A DNA stretch of 18,844 nt. Origin: JBDUDK01 sp040002995. Its GTDB lineage: Bacteria > Actinomycetota > Acidimicrobiia > Acidimicrobiales > Ilumatobacteraceae. A model generated the notes under the pieces. It was not told the origin of the DNA, did no database searches, and worked only from the letters and a program-made list of their open reading frames with translations. The position numbers and the translations under genes are program-made. This document shows positions 1 to 9,365 of the stretch, piece by piece. Where the stretch lies: contig JBDUDK010000103.1 in assembly GCA_040002995.1 (NCBI GenBank), positions 1-18,844 on the forward strand. Reading direction: 5' to 3'. The first letter of the stretch is position 1, and the number at the start of each line of letters is the position of its first letter.

Positions 1-2
1 CG

Positions 3-323
3 GCGTCGGGTCGCGGCTATTGGTTGGTGGCGAGCGATGGAGGCGTGTTCGCGTTCGGTGACGCGGCGTTCGCGGGCTCAACCGGTGCGATGCGCCTGAA
101 CCGTCCTGTCGTCGCCATGGCCCCTACCGGCTCCGGCTACTGGATGGTGGCGAGCGACGGCGGTGTGTTCGCGTTCGGAGACGCGCCATTCGTCGGGTCG
201 CTCGGCGGAAGAGGCCTCGACACCATCGTTGGCATGACGCCAACCGCGACGCACGCGGGGTACTGGCTCACTACTGAAACGGGAGGGCTTTACGCGTTCG
301 GCGACGCGCCACCGATGGCATGA
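3..323 (+). CDS. C-terminal end of a GYW/VASDGG repeat protein (5' truncated)
   Basis: The reading frame is open from the window edge, so the true start lies outside; the stop is TGA at 321-323. The visible 106 residues are two full repeats and one partial repeat of a 40-41-residue unit opening with GYW, followed by (M/L)VASDGGVFAFGDA and a small xGS turn. The third unit is degenerate (GYWLTTETGGLYAFGDA) and ends the protein. Such repeats are common in secreted or surface proteins of Acidimicrobiia and related actinobacteria, often as the C-terminal part of a larger protein, and are probably propeller-like; that placement is from general knowledge. No catalytic residue is visible and the function is unknown. 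The last 34 bp overlap the 3' end of the convergent TetR gene. Confidence 0.8.
   Translation, partial: ASGRGYWLVASDGGVFAFGDAAFAGSTGAMRLNRPVVAMAPTGSGYWMVASDGGVFAFGDAPFVGSLGGRGLDTIVGMTPTATHAGYWLTTETGGLYAFGDAPPMA
15..320 (+). repeat. Tandem ~40-residue protein repeats (120-123 bp units)
   Basis: Units begin at 15, 135 and 258, each encoding Gly-Tyr-Trp followed by VASDGGVFAFGDA or a variant. The first two share almost the whole 16-residue core, while the linkers between cores (around STGAMRLNRPVVAM and SLGGRGLDTIVGM) are more diverged. The third unit is truncated at the protein end. This is a coding repeat, not a mobile or CRISPR repeat. Confidence 0.8.
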
Positions 324-883
324 TCGAACGCACCCTCGACGATCCGACTCAGCAGGTCTCCGAGCCGATCGAGCGATGGCCATGGGCCCATTGGGTCGGC
401 CAGGGAAAGGGTCGTGAACCCCGTCGTCGCGCCGACCACCGCCGCACTTAGAAGATTGACGTCGACCGCGGGAGCGGTACGGGCGAGGGCGGTGCGCACG
501 GCGCTGTACGCCGCGAACACCGGACGGGGCGCTCCGCCGCCCGTCGCGGGAGAACTAAGGAACGCAAGCCGATACGCCACCGGCGAGTTTCGGGCCATGG
601 TGAGCAACGTGGCGACGACGTTGGCCAGGTCGGCGTCGCCGCGAAGAGCATCGAGCGCAGCAAAAACCTTGCGGCTCGCCGCTTCGTGCAGCAACGTCGA
701 TTTGTCGGGGAAGTGAAGGTAGATCGCCGCGGGACTGACGCCGACTTGTTGCGCGATGGCGCGCACCGATGGTTCGACCGTGGCGTGCTCGAGGAGCATC
801 GTCGACGCCGTGAGGATGTCCTCGCGGAGGCGCGCGCCGCCGCCCTTCGGAGCCCGTGGACGACGCGGCAACTCTTCCGACAC
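290..883 (-). CDS. TetR/AcrR-family transcriptional regulator
   Basis: The 197-residue protein has the size and layout of a TetR-family repressor. Its N-terminal DNA-binding domain includes LREDILTASTMLLEH, then the helix-turn-helix VRAIAQQVGVSPAAIYLHFP with the classic (I/L)YxHFxxKxxLL ending. The C-terminal helical domain would bind a ligand and dimerise; its ligand cannot be told from sequence. The frame is open further upstream, but the GTG at 883 is chosen because AGGGGAGG precedes it at good spacing and the upstream residues are arginine-rich shadow sequence. A TAACTT -10-like box lies upstream on the minus strand. It sits behind the EEP gene and does not adjoin the box operon, so a role in benzoate control is possible but unsupported. 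The 3' end overlaps the convergent repeat-protein gene. Confidence 0.9.
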   Translation of the reverse strand: MSEELPRRPRAPKGGGARLREDILTASTMLLEHATVEPSVRAIAQQVGVSPAAIYLHFPDKSTLLHEAASRKVFAALDALRGDADLANVVATLLTMARNSPVAYRLAFLSSPATGGGAPRPVFAAYSAVRTALARTAPAVDVNLLSAAVVGATTGFTTLSLADPMGPWPSLDRLGDLLSRIVEGAFDHAIGGASPNA

Positions 884-969
884 TAGAGACCACCTCCCCT
901 CTACCCGTGGGCGGTGTCCGCTTCCCGGGGCGAAGTTAGCACCGGTCGGGAGGGGGTTGTTAGAGCGCC

Positions 970-1971
970 TCAGCGCACCGCGATGTCGACGACGACACTG
1001 CGGTGGTCGCTGCCGGCGAGGTCGACATCGTGGGTGGCGAGCACGGCTACGTCGTCGCTCACGAGGGCGTGGTCGATGCGGATAATCGGACCGAAGAGGC
1101 CCACAAGACCCCCGTCGATCGGCCACGATGCGCTCAGGCCCCGGCCCGTGGCCTCGTCGGCATCGCGCAGACCGCTCGCCAACAAGCGTCCGAAGGGTCG
1201 GTGCCAGCGACCGCCGTTGAAGTCGCCCGCAATCACGACCGGTCCGGTCAGGGTTCGCCGGAGATCAAGAAGCGCGCTGTAGTCGTGGAGCCAACTCGAG
1301 CCGTCGCCGTGGGTCGGGTTGCTCGGGTGCACCGCCACGACGTGCATCCACGTGCCCCCGGTGTCGACCTCGAGGCTGAGCGCTCCGAGCCTTTCGGGGT
1401 CGACGAGGTTGCTGTTGCGAATGGGCTTCTTCGACAGGATCGCGACCCCGCCGCTGCCCGTGTGGAGCTGGACCGACTGGTACGGGAACGGGTCGGCGAT
1501 GCCCGCGGAGTTCAGCTCCCCCCACGTCCGCGACGTCAGCTCGACGAGTATGAGGACGTCGGCCTTCGTGGCGCCCAACTGCGCGGCGGCGTCAGCGGTC
1601 TTCGTGTTCTCGCGACGTACGTTCGCGGACACGATGCGTAGGTGCGCCCCCGACGCGGCCCACGCCGGCGGGCTGTCACTTCCGAGCGCGGGAGCGACTG
1701 AGGCGATGTGAATGACGACGACTACGAGTGCACCGCCCACGAGGACAAAGTGTTTGCGGATGGCGGCGACCACCAGCACCACATAGGCGGGCAGATAGAG
1801 AAACGGCGTCGTCGCCTGCAGGAAGACGATCGTGGGACGGTCGGTATCGATATGGCGCGACAGGGCAACGAGCACGAGAAAAACGAGACCGACCCAGCAC
1901 GCGGCCCATAACCACGTTGACGGCTTCGACCACGAGTCGCGAGCGCGTGACTCGGTGTCCTCGTCGGTCAT
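970..1971 (-). CDS. Membrane-anchored endonuclease/exonuclease/phosphatase-family protein
   Basis: A 333-residue protein with an N-terminal membrane region of three predicted helices (about residues 19-37, 46-70 and 74-94), followed by an EEP-fold domain. Family motifs occur in order: IVSANVRREN (Asn117), ILVELTSR (Glu144), VVAVHP (His215), IAGDFN (Asp250, Asn252), RIDHALVS (Asp300, His301) and GSDHRSVVVDI (Asp322, His323). These match the metal-binding and catalytic positions of the DNase I/exonuclease III-like superfamily, so the enzyme is probably an active metal-dependent phosphoesterase. The substrate (nucleic acid, phospholipid or another phosphodiester) is not determinable. The three-helix anchor suggests the domain acts at the membrane, probably on the outer face. 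The ATG at 1971 follows a TACGGT box by 8 bases with no Shine-Dalgarno. Confidence 0.85.
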   Translation of the reverse strand: MTDEDTESRARDSWSKPSTWLWAACWVGLVFLVLVALSRHIDTDRPTIVFLQATTPFLYLPAYVVLVVAAIRKHFVLVGGALVVVVIHIASVAPALGSDSPPAWAASGAHLRIVSANVRRENTKTADAAAQLGATKADVLILVELTSRTWGELNSAGIADPFPYQSVQLHTGSGGVAILSKKPIRNSNLVDPERLGALSLEVDTGGTWMHVVAVHPSNPTHGDGSSWLHDYSALLDLRRTLTGPVVIAGDFNGGRWHRPFGRLLASGLRDADEATGRGLSASWPIDGGLVGLFGPIIRIDHALVSDDVAVLATHDVDLAGSDHRSVVVDIAVR

Positions 1972-1979
1972 GGCTGCGG

Positions 1980-1985
1980 ACCGTA
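1980..1985 (-). promoter_or_regulatory. -10-like box TACGGT for the EEP gene
   Basis: On the minus strand TACGGT (TANNNT consensus) lies 8 bases before the ATG at 1971, and no Shine-Dalgarno is visible between them. Transcription would begin at or within two bases of the start codon, giving a leaderless or near-leaderless mRNA. The rest of the 52-bp gap to the ligase stop holds no clear terminator. Confidence 0.5.
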
Positions 1986-2023
1986 TCGGCCGCGCCCCGC
2001 TGTCACACTGGCACCCAAGAGGC

Positions 2024-3532
2024 TTAGTCGACGCTCCGCAGCTTGTACCGCTGGATCTTCCCGGTTGCCGTCTTCGGCAGTTCCGGCATCACGACGTAGC
2101 GCTTGGGCCGCTTGTATCCCGCAAGCGCTTCTTTGCACAACACCTCGAGCTCGGCGGTCTCGAGCGTCGCGCCGGCTGCGGGCACGACGAACGCGACCGG
2201 GCGCAGGACGCCAAGTTCGTCGCGCTCGCCCACTACCGCCACCTCGAATACCGACGGGTGGGTGATGAGCGTCGCTTCCACCTCCGCGGGAGATACCCAC
2301 TCGCCGCCCACGCGCAGCATGTCGTCACTGCGGCCGAGATACGTGTAGTAGCCGTCGGCCGAGCGGGTGTACATGTCACCCGTGCGCATCAGGGGCCCGA
2401 CGAAGCTGCGCCGGGTCGCCTCGCTGGCACACCAATAACCGACGGCCATCGACTCACCGCCCACGACGAGGTGACCAGGGCAGTCGGCGCCCACCGGGCC
2501 CCCCGCATCGTCGATGAGATCCACGGAGTAGCCCGGCACCGGCCGGCCCGACGTACCCGGACGGATCGCGCCTGGCGCGTTCGAGATGAAGATGTGGGTG
2601 AGCTCTGTCGAGCCGATGCCGTCGAGAATCGACACTCGGAATCGGTCACGGAAGCGCCTGAAGATCTCAGCCGGGAGCGGCTCGGCGGCCGAGACTCCCC
2701 ATCGCACCGAACTGAACGTGTCCGGCGCAAGGTCTGACGCGCACAACGCGGCATAGAACGTCGGGATGCAATAGAAGAGCGTCGGCTGCAGAGTGCGAAG
2801 GATCTCGCCCACGAGTGAAGGGGTCGGCGGCCGCGTCGGCTCCACAATCGCGGTCGCGCCTACCGAGAACGGAAACGTGAGCGAGTTGCCGAGCCCGTAC
2901 GCGTGAAACATCGGGCCGACGGAAAAGCAGCGATCATCGGGCCCGATGCCCAACACCTGAGCGCCATACGTGTCGGCCGTCGCGCGTAGGTCGACGTGCC
3001 GGTGCATGGCCAGCTTGGGCGTGCCCGTCGAGCCGGATGTGCAGAGCCAAAAACCCGGAGACTCGTCCCAGGTCGGCCACGGATCTCCGTCATCGGCTGA
3101 TTCGATGAGTGATGCCCACTCCGGTGAACCCGTGACGATCACGGTGGCGATCTCGGGCGCGGCCACGCGTATTGCGTCGAGCTCACCGGCGCGCTCGGAC
3201 GACACGACCAATACCGTCGCTCGGCTGGCGGCGATGATTCCTGCGAGGTCGCGCCCCGGCAGGAGAGGGTTGACCGGCACCGGGATGGCACCGATGCGCA
3301 ACGCGCCGAGGAACACGTCGTAGAACTCGATCGAGTCGAGCATGATCATGGCGACGCGTTGTTCGGGCATTACGCCGAGCGCGCGCAGTCCGCCGGCCGT
3401 CGCGCGCACCTCGTGGAGCAGCTCCGCGTAGGTGACGGTGCGCGCCCTTGTAGTTACCGCGGGATGCGTACCGCGCCCGTGCGAGACGTTGCGATCGACG
3501 AGGTCGACGCACGCGTTGTAGGCCGTCGGCAC
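2024..3532 (-). CDS. bclA: Benzoate-CoA ligase (box pathway entry enzyme)
   Basis: A 502-residue ANL-superfamily adenylate-forming enzyme. It would activate benzoate with ATP and CoA to benzoyl-CoA, the substrate of BoxB. Motifs: N-terminal AYNACVDLVDRNVSHGRG, phosphate loop TSGSTGTPK (165-173), AYGLGNSLTFPFSVGA (211-226), GIGSTELTHIFISN (305-318), RTGD (383-386) and the C-terminal PKTATGKIQRYK with the conserved Lys492. GIGSTE-xxHIF and AYGLGNSLTFP are diagnostic of the benzoate-CoA ligase subfamily rather than generic acyl-CoA synthetases. One oddity is Leu after PK in the phosphate loop, where Gly is usual. The GTG start lies 3 bp after the boxB stop with no strong ribosome-binding site, so translation is probably coupled to boxB. 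A substituted benzoate substrate cannot be excluded. Confidence 0.92.
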   Translation of the reverse strand: MPTAYNACVDLVDRNVSHGRGTHPAVTTRARTVTYAELLHEVRATAGGLRALGVMPEQRVAMIMLDSIEFYDVFLGALRIGAIPVPVNPLLPGRDLAGIIAASRATVLVVSSERAGELDAIRVAAPEIATVIVTGSPEWASLIESADDGDPWPTWDESPGFWLCTSGSTGTPKLAMHRHVDLRATADTYGAQVLGIGPDDRCFSVGPMFHAYGLGNSLTFPFSVGATAIVEPTRPPTPSLVGEILRTLQPTLFYCIPTFYAALCASDLAPDTFSSVRWGVSAAEPLPAEIFRRFRDRFRVSILDGIGSTELTHIFISNAPGAIRPGTSGRPVPGYSVDLIDDAGGPVGADCPGHLVVGGESMAVGYWCASEATRRSFVGPLMRTGDMYTRSADGYYTYLGRSDDMLRVGGEWVSPAEVEATLITHPSVFEVAVVGERDELGVLRPVAFVVPAAGATLETAELEVLCKEALAGYKRPKRYVVMPELPKTATGKIQRYKLRSVD

Positions 3533-3535
3533 CGG

Positions 3536-4942
3536 TCAGATCCGGACGTAGGCGAAATCGATCGGTTTCGTGTTGATGCCGGTGGAGGGCGGCGCGAGCC
3601 AGGCCGCGAACTTTCCGGGCTCGTACACCGGGATCATCACCGACGCGACATGCTCCCGGTCGGCCGCCGTCGGCAGCCACTCGTGCACGTGTCGTTCCCA
3701 TTCGGCGGCGGTGATCACGTGACCGTCGGGGCTGACGTGGTGACCCGCGGCGGGCCCGACCTTCCGGTTGAAGCCGTGGTGGGGAAGTCGCAGCTCGCGA
3801 CCGAGTCCGGCGAGGGCACGGTTCCAGCGGTTGACGCCCTTCTGGCAATCCGCGATGTACTCGCTGCGGAGGTCGGCGTTGAGCGCAGTGAGCGCGTCGA
3901 CCTCGCGTGTGACGAACCGCCCGTCTTGGATGTCGGGGACCGTGGCAACCGCGCCGCCGAGGCGGTGATCGTCGGCGCGGTCGCCCTCGTGGAAGCGACC
4001 CTTGAGTCCGGCCGTGAAGTAGTTGCCCGCGTTCGTCGAGACGTCGTTGCCGAACAGGTCGAGCGACACGCTGCAGTGGAAGTTGAGGTAGCGCTGCACC
4101 GTGTCCAGGTTGATCCCGCCGTAAGGCGCGATGTCGTCGGTGTCGTGCTCGCGCATGAGCTCCGCGGTGCGCTCGACCACCCGGCCCACGCCTGTGGCGC
4201 CCACGAACATGTGGTGAGCTTCTTCTTTCAGCATGAAGTCGCACGTGCGGCTGAGCGGGTCGAACGCCGACTCGCGCAAGGTCGCCAGCTGGTACTTGCC
4301 GTCGCGGTCGGTGAAGTAGGTGAACAGGAAGAACGAGAGCCAGTCAGTGGTCGGTTCGTTGAACGCACCGAGGATCCGAGGGCGGTCGACGTCGCCGGAA
4401 TGGCGCTCGAGCATCGCGTCGGCCTCGTCGCGACCGTCGCGTCCCATGTACGCGTGCAGCAGGTAAACCATCGCCCACAGGTGGCGACCCTCCTCAACGT
4501 TGATCTGGAAGAGGTTGCGCAGGTCGTAGAGGCTGGGCGCAGTGAGACCGAGGTGGCGCTGCTGCTCCACTGAGGCGGGCTCGGTGTCGCCCTGCACGAC
4601 GAGCAGCCGCCGCAGCTCGGCGCGGTATTCCCCGGGCACGCTCTGCCACGCAGGCTCGCCGAGGTGCGCGCCGAATCCGATTTTCCGATCGGGTTCGGGT
4701 TCGGCCAAGAAGATGCCCCACCGGTAGTCGGGCGCCTTCACGTAGTCGAAGTGGGCCCAGCCCTCCTGGCCGATGTCGACGGCGGTGCGGAGATAGACGT
4801 CGCTGTCCTGGAACGCCGAAGGGCCGAGTTGACGCCACCAGTCGAGGAAGCGCGGTTGCCACGATTCGAGGGCGCGCTGCAGACGTATGTCGTTCGCGAG
4901 GTCGACGTTGTTCGGGATGCGGGCGGCATAGTCGATCGTCAT
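3536..4942 (-). CDS. boxB: Benzoyl-CoA 2,3-epoxidase, diiron oxygenase component
   Basis: A 468-residue protein, about the usual size for BoxB. It is the class I diiron epoxidase that inserts one oxygen atom into benzoyl-CoA to give 2,3-epoxybenzoyl-CoA, using electrons normally supplied by the reductase BoxA. The expected ligand set is visible: Glu121 (in GDTEPASVEQQRH), Glu151 and His154 (VEEGRHLW), Asp212 (FTDRDGKYQL), and Glu241 with His244 (LKEEAHHMFVG). From memory these are each one position later than in the characterised Azoarcus enzyme. The ATG at 4942 is chosen over an upstream in-frame start at 5014 because GGAGGG precedes it and the protein then opens (MTIDYAARIPNN) like known BoxB. 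It lies 4 bp after boxC and 3 bp before bclA, in one operon. Confidence 0.95.
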   Translation of the reverse strand: MTIDYAARIPNNVDLANDIRLQRALESWQPRFLDWWRQLGPSAFQDSDVYLRTAVDIGQEGWAHFDYVKAPDYRWGIFLAEPEPDRKIGFGAHLGEPAWQSVPGEYRAELRRLLVVQGDTEPASVEQQRHLGLTAPSLYDLRNLFQINVEEGRHLWAMVYLLHAYMGRDGRDEADAMLERHSGDVDRPRILGAFNEPTTDWLSFFLFTYFTDRDGKYQLATLRESAFDPLSRTCDFMLKEEAHHMFVGATGVGRVVERTAELMREHDTDDIAPYGGINLDTVQRYLNFHCSVSLDLFGNDVSTNAGNYFTAGLKGRFHEGDRADDHRLGGAVATVPDIQDGRFVTREVDALTALNADLRSEYIADCQKGVNRWNRALAGLGRELRLPHHGFNRKVGPAAGHHVSPDGHVITAAEWERHVHEWLPTAADREHVASVMIPVYEPGKFAAWLAPPSTGINTKPIDFAYVRI

Positions 4943-4946
4943 GAGA

Positions 4947-6584
<1,638 letters not shown>

Positions 6585-6608
6585 GCGCACCCCCTTCAGA
6601 CACAGTGA

Positions 6609-6630
6609 AGCACGGTCCCGATATCGTGCT
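6609..6630. promoter_or_regulatory. Inverted repeat (candidate operator) in the boxC-VOC divergent promoter
   Basis: The arms AGCACG (6609-6614) and CGTGCT (6625-6630) are perfect inverted repeats around a 10-base spacer. The inner 8-mer CGATATCG (6619-6626) is itself palindromic. The element covers the VOC -10 box and lies 25-46 bp upstream of the boxC ATG, so a dimeric regulator bound here could control both directions. The regulator is unknown. Confidence 0.4.
6622..6627 (+). promoter_or_regulatory. -10-like box TATCGT for the VOC gene
   Basis: TATCGT fits TANNNT and ends 7 bases before the ATG at 6635, with no Shine-Dalgarno between. This suggests a leaderless transcript. The box falls inside the inverted repeat at 6609-6630. 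Confidence 0.5.
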
Positions 6631-6634
6631 CCCC

Positions 6635-7090
6635 ATGAAGATCCAAGAGCTCGGCCACGTCGTCCTCTACGTCCGTGATCTCGAGCGATCTCGCCGCTTC
6701 TACCGCGATGTGCTCGGCTTCAACGAGATCCATTCGATGGCCGGCCTGGGCGGCGGCGCCGCGGTCTACAGCTCGGGTCGCACCCACCACGAGCTGCTCC
6801 TCATCCAGGTGGGCGACGATGCGGCTCCGATTCCCGATGGCCGGAGGGTGGGGATGTACCACTTCGGTCTCAAAATCGGCACCACCGACGACGAGTTACG
6901 CGCCGCCGTGGCCGACTTGAATGCCGCGGGCGCAAAGGTTGTTGGCGCGTCAGATCACACCGTCACCCATTCTCTCTACATTGAAGACCCCGACGGCAAC
7001 GAGATCGAGCTGTACATCGACGTGCAGCCGGAGCTCTGGCGCACCGACCCCTCCGCGGTGCTGGCCCCGGTTAAGCCGCTCCGTCTCTGA
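6635..7090 (+). CDS. VOC-superfamily (glyoxalase/extradiol dioxygenase fold) protein
   Basis: A 151-residue protein built from two beta-alpha-beta-beta-beta modules. The first begins ELGHVVLYVRDLERSRRFYRDVLG and contains a HHELLLIQ strand; the second begins YHFGLKIG and ends IEDPDGNEIELYIDV. Likely metal ligands are His8, His52 or Glu53, His76 and Glu125. The DPDGNxIELY ending resembles glyoxalase I and single-module catechol 2,3-dioxygenase-like proteins. Reaction and substrate are unknown; its position opposite boxC suggests a step on an aromatic or CoA-linked intermediate, which is inference. The ATG at 6635 is favoured because the protein opens as the family does and follows a -10-like box; the in-frame start at 6605 would add only non-conserved residues. 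It leads a probable plus-strand gene set. Confidence 0.85.
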   Translation: MKIQELGHVVLYVRDLERSRRFYRDVLGFNEIHSMAGLGGGAAVYSSGRTHHELLLIQVGDDAAPIPDGRRVGMYHFGLKIGTTDDELRAAVADLNAAGAKVVGASDHTVTHSLYIEDPDGNEIELYIDVQPELWRTDPSAVLAPVKPLRL

Positions 7091-7121
7091 TCGGGAACCG
7101 GCCGGAGTGGGCGCTGACGCA

Positions 7122-7127
7122 TAGGGT
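7122..7127 (+). promoter_or_regulatory. -10-like box TAGGGT for the first luciferase-like gene
   Basis: TAGGGT ends exactly 6 bases before the GTG at 7134, and no convincing Shine-Dalgarno is present. This arrangement predicts a leaderless transcript starting on the GTG, in addition to any read-through from the VOC gene. Confidence 0.45.
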
Positions 7128-7133
7128 GCGGGC

Positions 7134-7970
7134 GTGCGCTTCGGTGTCAAGACGGTCCCGCAACACACGACGTGGAGCGAGATGCTCGACGTGTGGCGCG
7201 CGGCCGACCAGATCGAGCTGTTCGAGTCCGTCTGGAACTGGGATCACTTCTATCCCCTGACGGGTGACTTTCACGGCGCGAACTTCGAGGCGTGGACGAT
7301 GCTCGCCGCGATGGCCCAGGCGACCAACCGGATCCGCATCGGTTGTCAGGTGACCGGCATGATCTACCGGCATCCGGCCGTGCTCGCGAACATGGCCGCG
7401 ACGGTCGACATCATCTCCGGTGGCCGGCTTGAGCTGGGCCTCGGCGCCGGATGGAACAAGATGGAGACCGACGCGTACGGCATCTCGCTGTATCCCCTCG
7501 GCGAGCGCTTCGATCGTTTCGATGAAGGCGTCGAGGCGATCGTGGCGCTGCTCACACAGGAAACGACCACGCTGGCCGGCCGCTACGTGACGCTCACCGA
7601 CGCCCGTTGTGAGCCGAAGCCGATCCAGCGGCCGCATCCCCCGATCGTGATCGGCGGGCGCGGCCCGAAACGCACGCTGCGGGCGGTCGCCCGCTGGGCT
7701 CAGCAATGGAATGTGATCGGCGCGCCCGACGAGTGGACGGGCCTCAAAGAAACGCTGCTCGGCCACTGCGCCGCGCTCGGTCGCGATCCCGCCGAGATCA
7801 CTTGTTCGGTGAACGTCCGCATCGACCCAGCGAAGGGCATCGGACCCGCGGTCCAAGAGGCCGCAGTCTACAAGGATCTCGGCGTCGACCTCGTGATTGT
7901 GAACTTGCCGCAACCGTTCCGAGTCGACGTCCTCGGACCGCTCGCGGAGGCACTCGCTCCCCTGGTGTAG
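7134..7970 (+). CDS. LLM-class F420-dependent oxidoreductase (Rv1855c-like)
   Basis: A 278-residue bacterial luciferase-like TIM-barrel protein. Recognisable segments are VWNWDHFYPLTGDFHG (32-47), RIRIGCQVTGMIYRHPAVLA (65-84), DIISGGRLELGLGAGWN, YPLGERFDRFDEGVEAI and PHPPIVIGGRGPKRTLRAVA. These match the F420-dependent subfamily typified by mycobacterial Rv1855c (by recall), which would use the deazaflavin F420 for hydride transfer to an unknown substrate. FMN use cannot be excluded from sequence alone. The GTG start gives MRFGVKT, the usual N-terminal strand. It follows the VOC gene by 43 bp and precedes the NuoF-like gene by 13 bp, so the three are probably co-transcribed. This makes a role in aromatic catabolism or in feeding electrons to the NuoF-like protein possible but unproven. 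Confidence 0.87.
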   Translation: MRFGVKTVPQHTTWSEMLDVWRAADQIELFESVWNWDHFYPLTGDFHGANFEAWTMLAAMAQATNRIRIGCQVTGMIYRHPAVLANMAATVDIISGGRLELGLGAGWNKMETDAYGISLYPLGERFDRFDEGVEAIVALLTQETTTLAGRYVTLTDARCEPKPIQRPHPPIVIGGRGPKRTLRAVARWAQQWNVIGAPDEWTGLKETLLGHCAALGRDPAEITCSVNVRIDPAKGIGPAVQEAAVYKDLGVDLVIVNLPQPFRVDVLGPLAEALAPLV

Positions 7971-7983
7971 AGAGGATTTTCGC

Positions 7984-9360
7984 ATGCCCCCGCATCTGCT
8001 TCCGGAGAAGCCGATCGAGACGATCGCCGAATATCTCGCGAGCGGGGGCGGCGCCGGGATCGCCGTGGCCCGTCGCATCGGCCCGTTGCGCACCATCGAC
8101 GAAATCACCGCTTCAGGGCTCCGCGGCCGCGGTGGCGGGGGCTTTCCCGCGGGAACGAAATGGGCATCGGTGCGGGCGGCCGGAGGACGCACCCGCTACG
8201 CGGTGGGCAACGGTGCCGAGGGCGAGCCGGCCACGTTTAAAGACCGCTCGCTCATGCGACGCGATCCGTACCGGATCGTGGAAGGCCTCGCCATCGCCGC
8301 GTTCGCCGTGGGGGCGAGGGAGGCGTTCGTGGCCACGAAGCGTTCCTACGCCCGTGAAGCCACGCGCCTTCAGCGCGCGGTGATCGAGTTGGGGGAGGAG
8401 GGCATCTTGCGTGACCTCGCGGTCACGGTGGTCGAGGGACCCGACGAGTACCTCTTCGGCGAGGAGAAGGCCCTCTTGGAGGTCATCGAGGGCCACGAGC
8501 CGCTACCGCGCCTGCTTCCGCCCTACCAGCACGGGCTGTTCGCGACCGCGCCGGCGGGCGGGTGGGAATCCGAGGCCGCAGAGATAAGCGGGCTCGCCGA
8601 GAGCAATCCGACGCTGGTGAACAACGTCGAGACGCTGGCCGCGGCCACCTACATCCTCGCCAAGGGGGCGGCGTGGTACCGCACGATGGGAACGGCGCGC
8701 TCACCGGGGACGATCATCGCCACGGTGGTTGGTGATGTGCAATGGCCCGGCGTTCACGAGGTCGATCTGGGCACTCGCTTCAACGACCTGCTCGACCTGT
8801 GTGGAGGCCCGAAACCCGGCCGGCAGTACCGAGCGGCGTTTTCCGGGGTGTCGAACCCGGTGTTACCCGCCGACCAGTTCGACGTGGCGCTCACCTACGA
8901 AGACTTCACCGCCAGGGGCACCGGTCTCGGCGCCGCCGGCTTCGTTGTCTACGACGACACCACCGACATGGTGAGCGTGGCCCGAGAGCTGTCGCGCTTC
9001 CTCGCGGTGGAGTCGTGTGGGCAGTGCCCGGCGTGCAAGGACGGTTGCATGGCCATCACGGAACGGCTTCTCGCGATCGAAGAGGGCCGCGGCAATGACA
9101 GCGACCTCGGGGTGATCAATGCACGGCTTCGTTCGGTCACCGACGCGAACCGCTGCTACCTCGGCACCGAGGAACAGAACATCGTGTCGAGCATCCTGCG
9201 CCTCTTCCCCGAGGACTTTGCCGCTCACCTCGAGCGCCGTGCCCGTCCGTTGCGCTCGCTACTCGTCCCGCTCATCAAGGACATCACCGACGACGGCGAG
9301 GTGATCTACGACGAACGCCACGCGTACAAGCTTCCCGACTGGACCTTCCACGACGCGTGA
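7984..9360 (+). CDS. Stand-alone NuoF-like NADH:acceptor flavoprotein (FMN, 4Fe-4S)
   Basis: A 458-residue protein homologous to the 51-kDa NADH-binding subunit of complex I and of soluble hydrogenases and formate dehydrogenases. Visible parts are the FMN loop GLRGRGGGGFPAGTKW (45-60), the nucleotide-binding segment GNGAEGEPATFKDR (75-88), GPDEYLFGEEKALLEVIEG (152-170) with both conserved Glu, NPTLVNNVETLA (208-219), an SLBB-type segment (about 238-275), and the C-terminal Fe-S domain with Cys345, Cys348, Cys351 (ESCGQCPACKDG) and Cys391. All four cluster cysteines are present, so it should oxidise NAD(P)H. No NuoE or NuoG gene adjoins, so its partner is unknown; BoxB is one candidate because boxA is missing here. 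The ATG follows AGAGGA at good spacing, 13 bp after the luciferase-like gene. Confidence 0.87.
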   Translation: MPPHLLPEKPIETIAEYLASGGGAGIAVARRIGPLRTIDEITASGLRGRGGGGFPAGTKWASVRAAGGRTRYAVGNGAEGEPATFKDRSLMRRDPYRIVEGLAIAAFAVGAREAFVATKRSYAREATRLQRAVIELGEEGILRDLAVTVVEGPDEYLFGEEKALLEVIEGHEPLPRLLPPYQHGLFATAPAGGWESEAAEISGLAESNPTLVNNVETLAAATYILAKGAAWYRTMGTARSPGTIIATVVGDVQWPGVHEVDLGTRFNDLLDLCGGPKPGRQYRAAFSGVSNPVLPADQFDVALTYEDFTARGTGLGAAGFVVYDDTTDMVSVARELSRFLAVESCGQCPACKDGCMAITERLLAIEEGRGNDSDLGVINARLRSVTDANRCYLGTEEQNIVSSILRLFPEDFAAHLERRARPLRSLLVPLIKDITDDGEVIYDERHAYKLPDWTFHDA

Positions 9361-9365
9361 GAAGG

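Noticed and set aside
15..320. Period-120 repeats considered as a CRISPR or mobile repeat
   Set aside because: The units are in frame, encode a conserved protein motif and have no spacers or terminal inverted repeats.
884..969. Possible TetR autoregulatory site (CTTC-GCCCCGG-GAAG on the minus strand, near TAACTT)
   Set aside because: The arms are only 4 bp in GC-rich DNA, and the boxC-VOC inverted repeat shares no convincing motif with it, so I could not support an operator or a link between them.
1832..2737. Long plus-strand open frame (301 codons) antisense to the ligase gene
   Set aside because: It lies opposite a clear benzoate-CoA ligase, has a biased Arg/His-rich composition and shows no recognisable domain; a shadow frame of GC-rich coding DNA.
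3359..4573. Plus-strand open frame of 404 codons opposite boxB
   Set aside because: It covers boxB and part of the ligase in antisense, with low-complexity Val/Arg/Glu content and no motifs. The boxB reading frame has all diiron ligands, so this is a shadow.
7071..8192. Minus-strand open frame of 373 codons opposite the F420 oxidoreductase and NuoF-like genes
   Set aside because: It crosses two well-supported genes on the opposite strand and carries no motif of its own.
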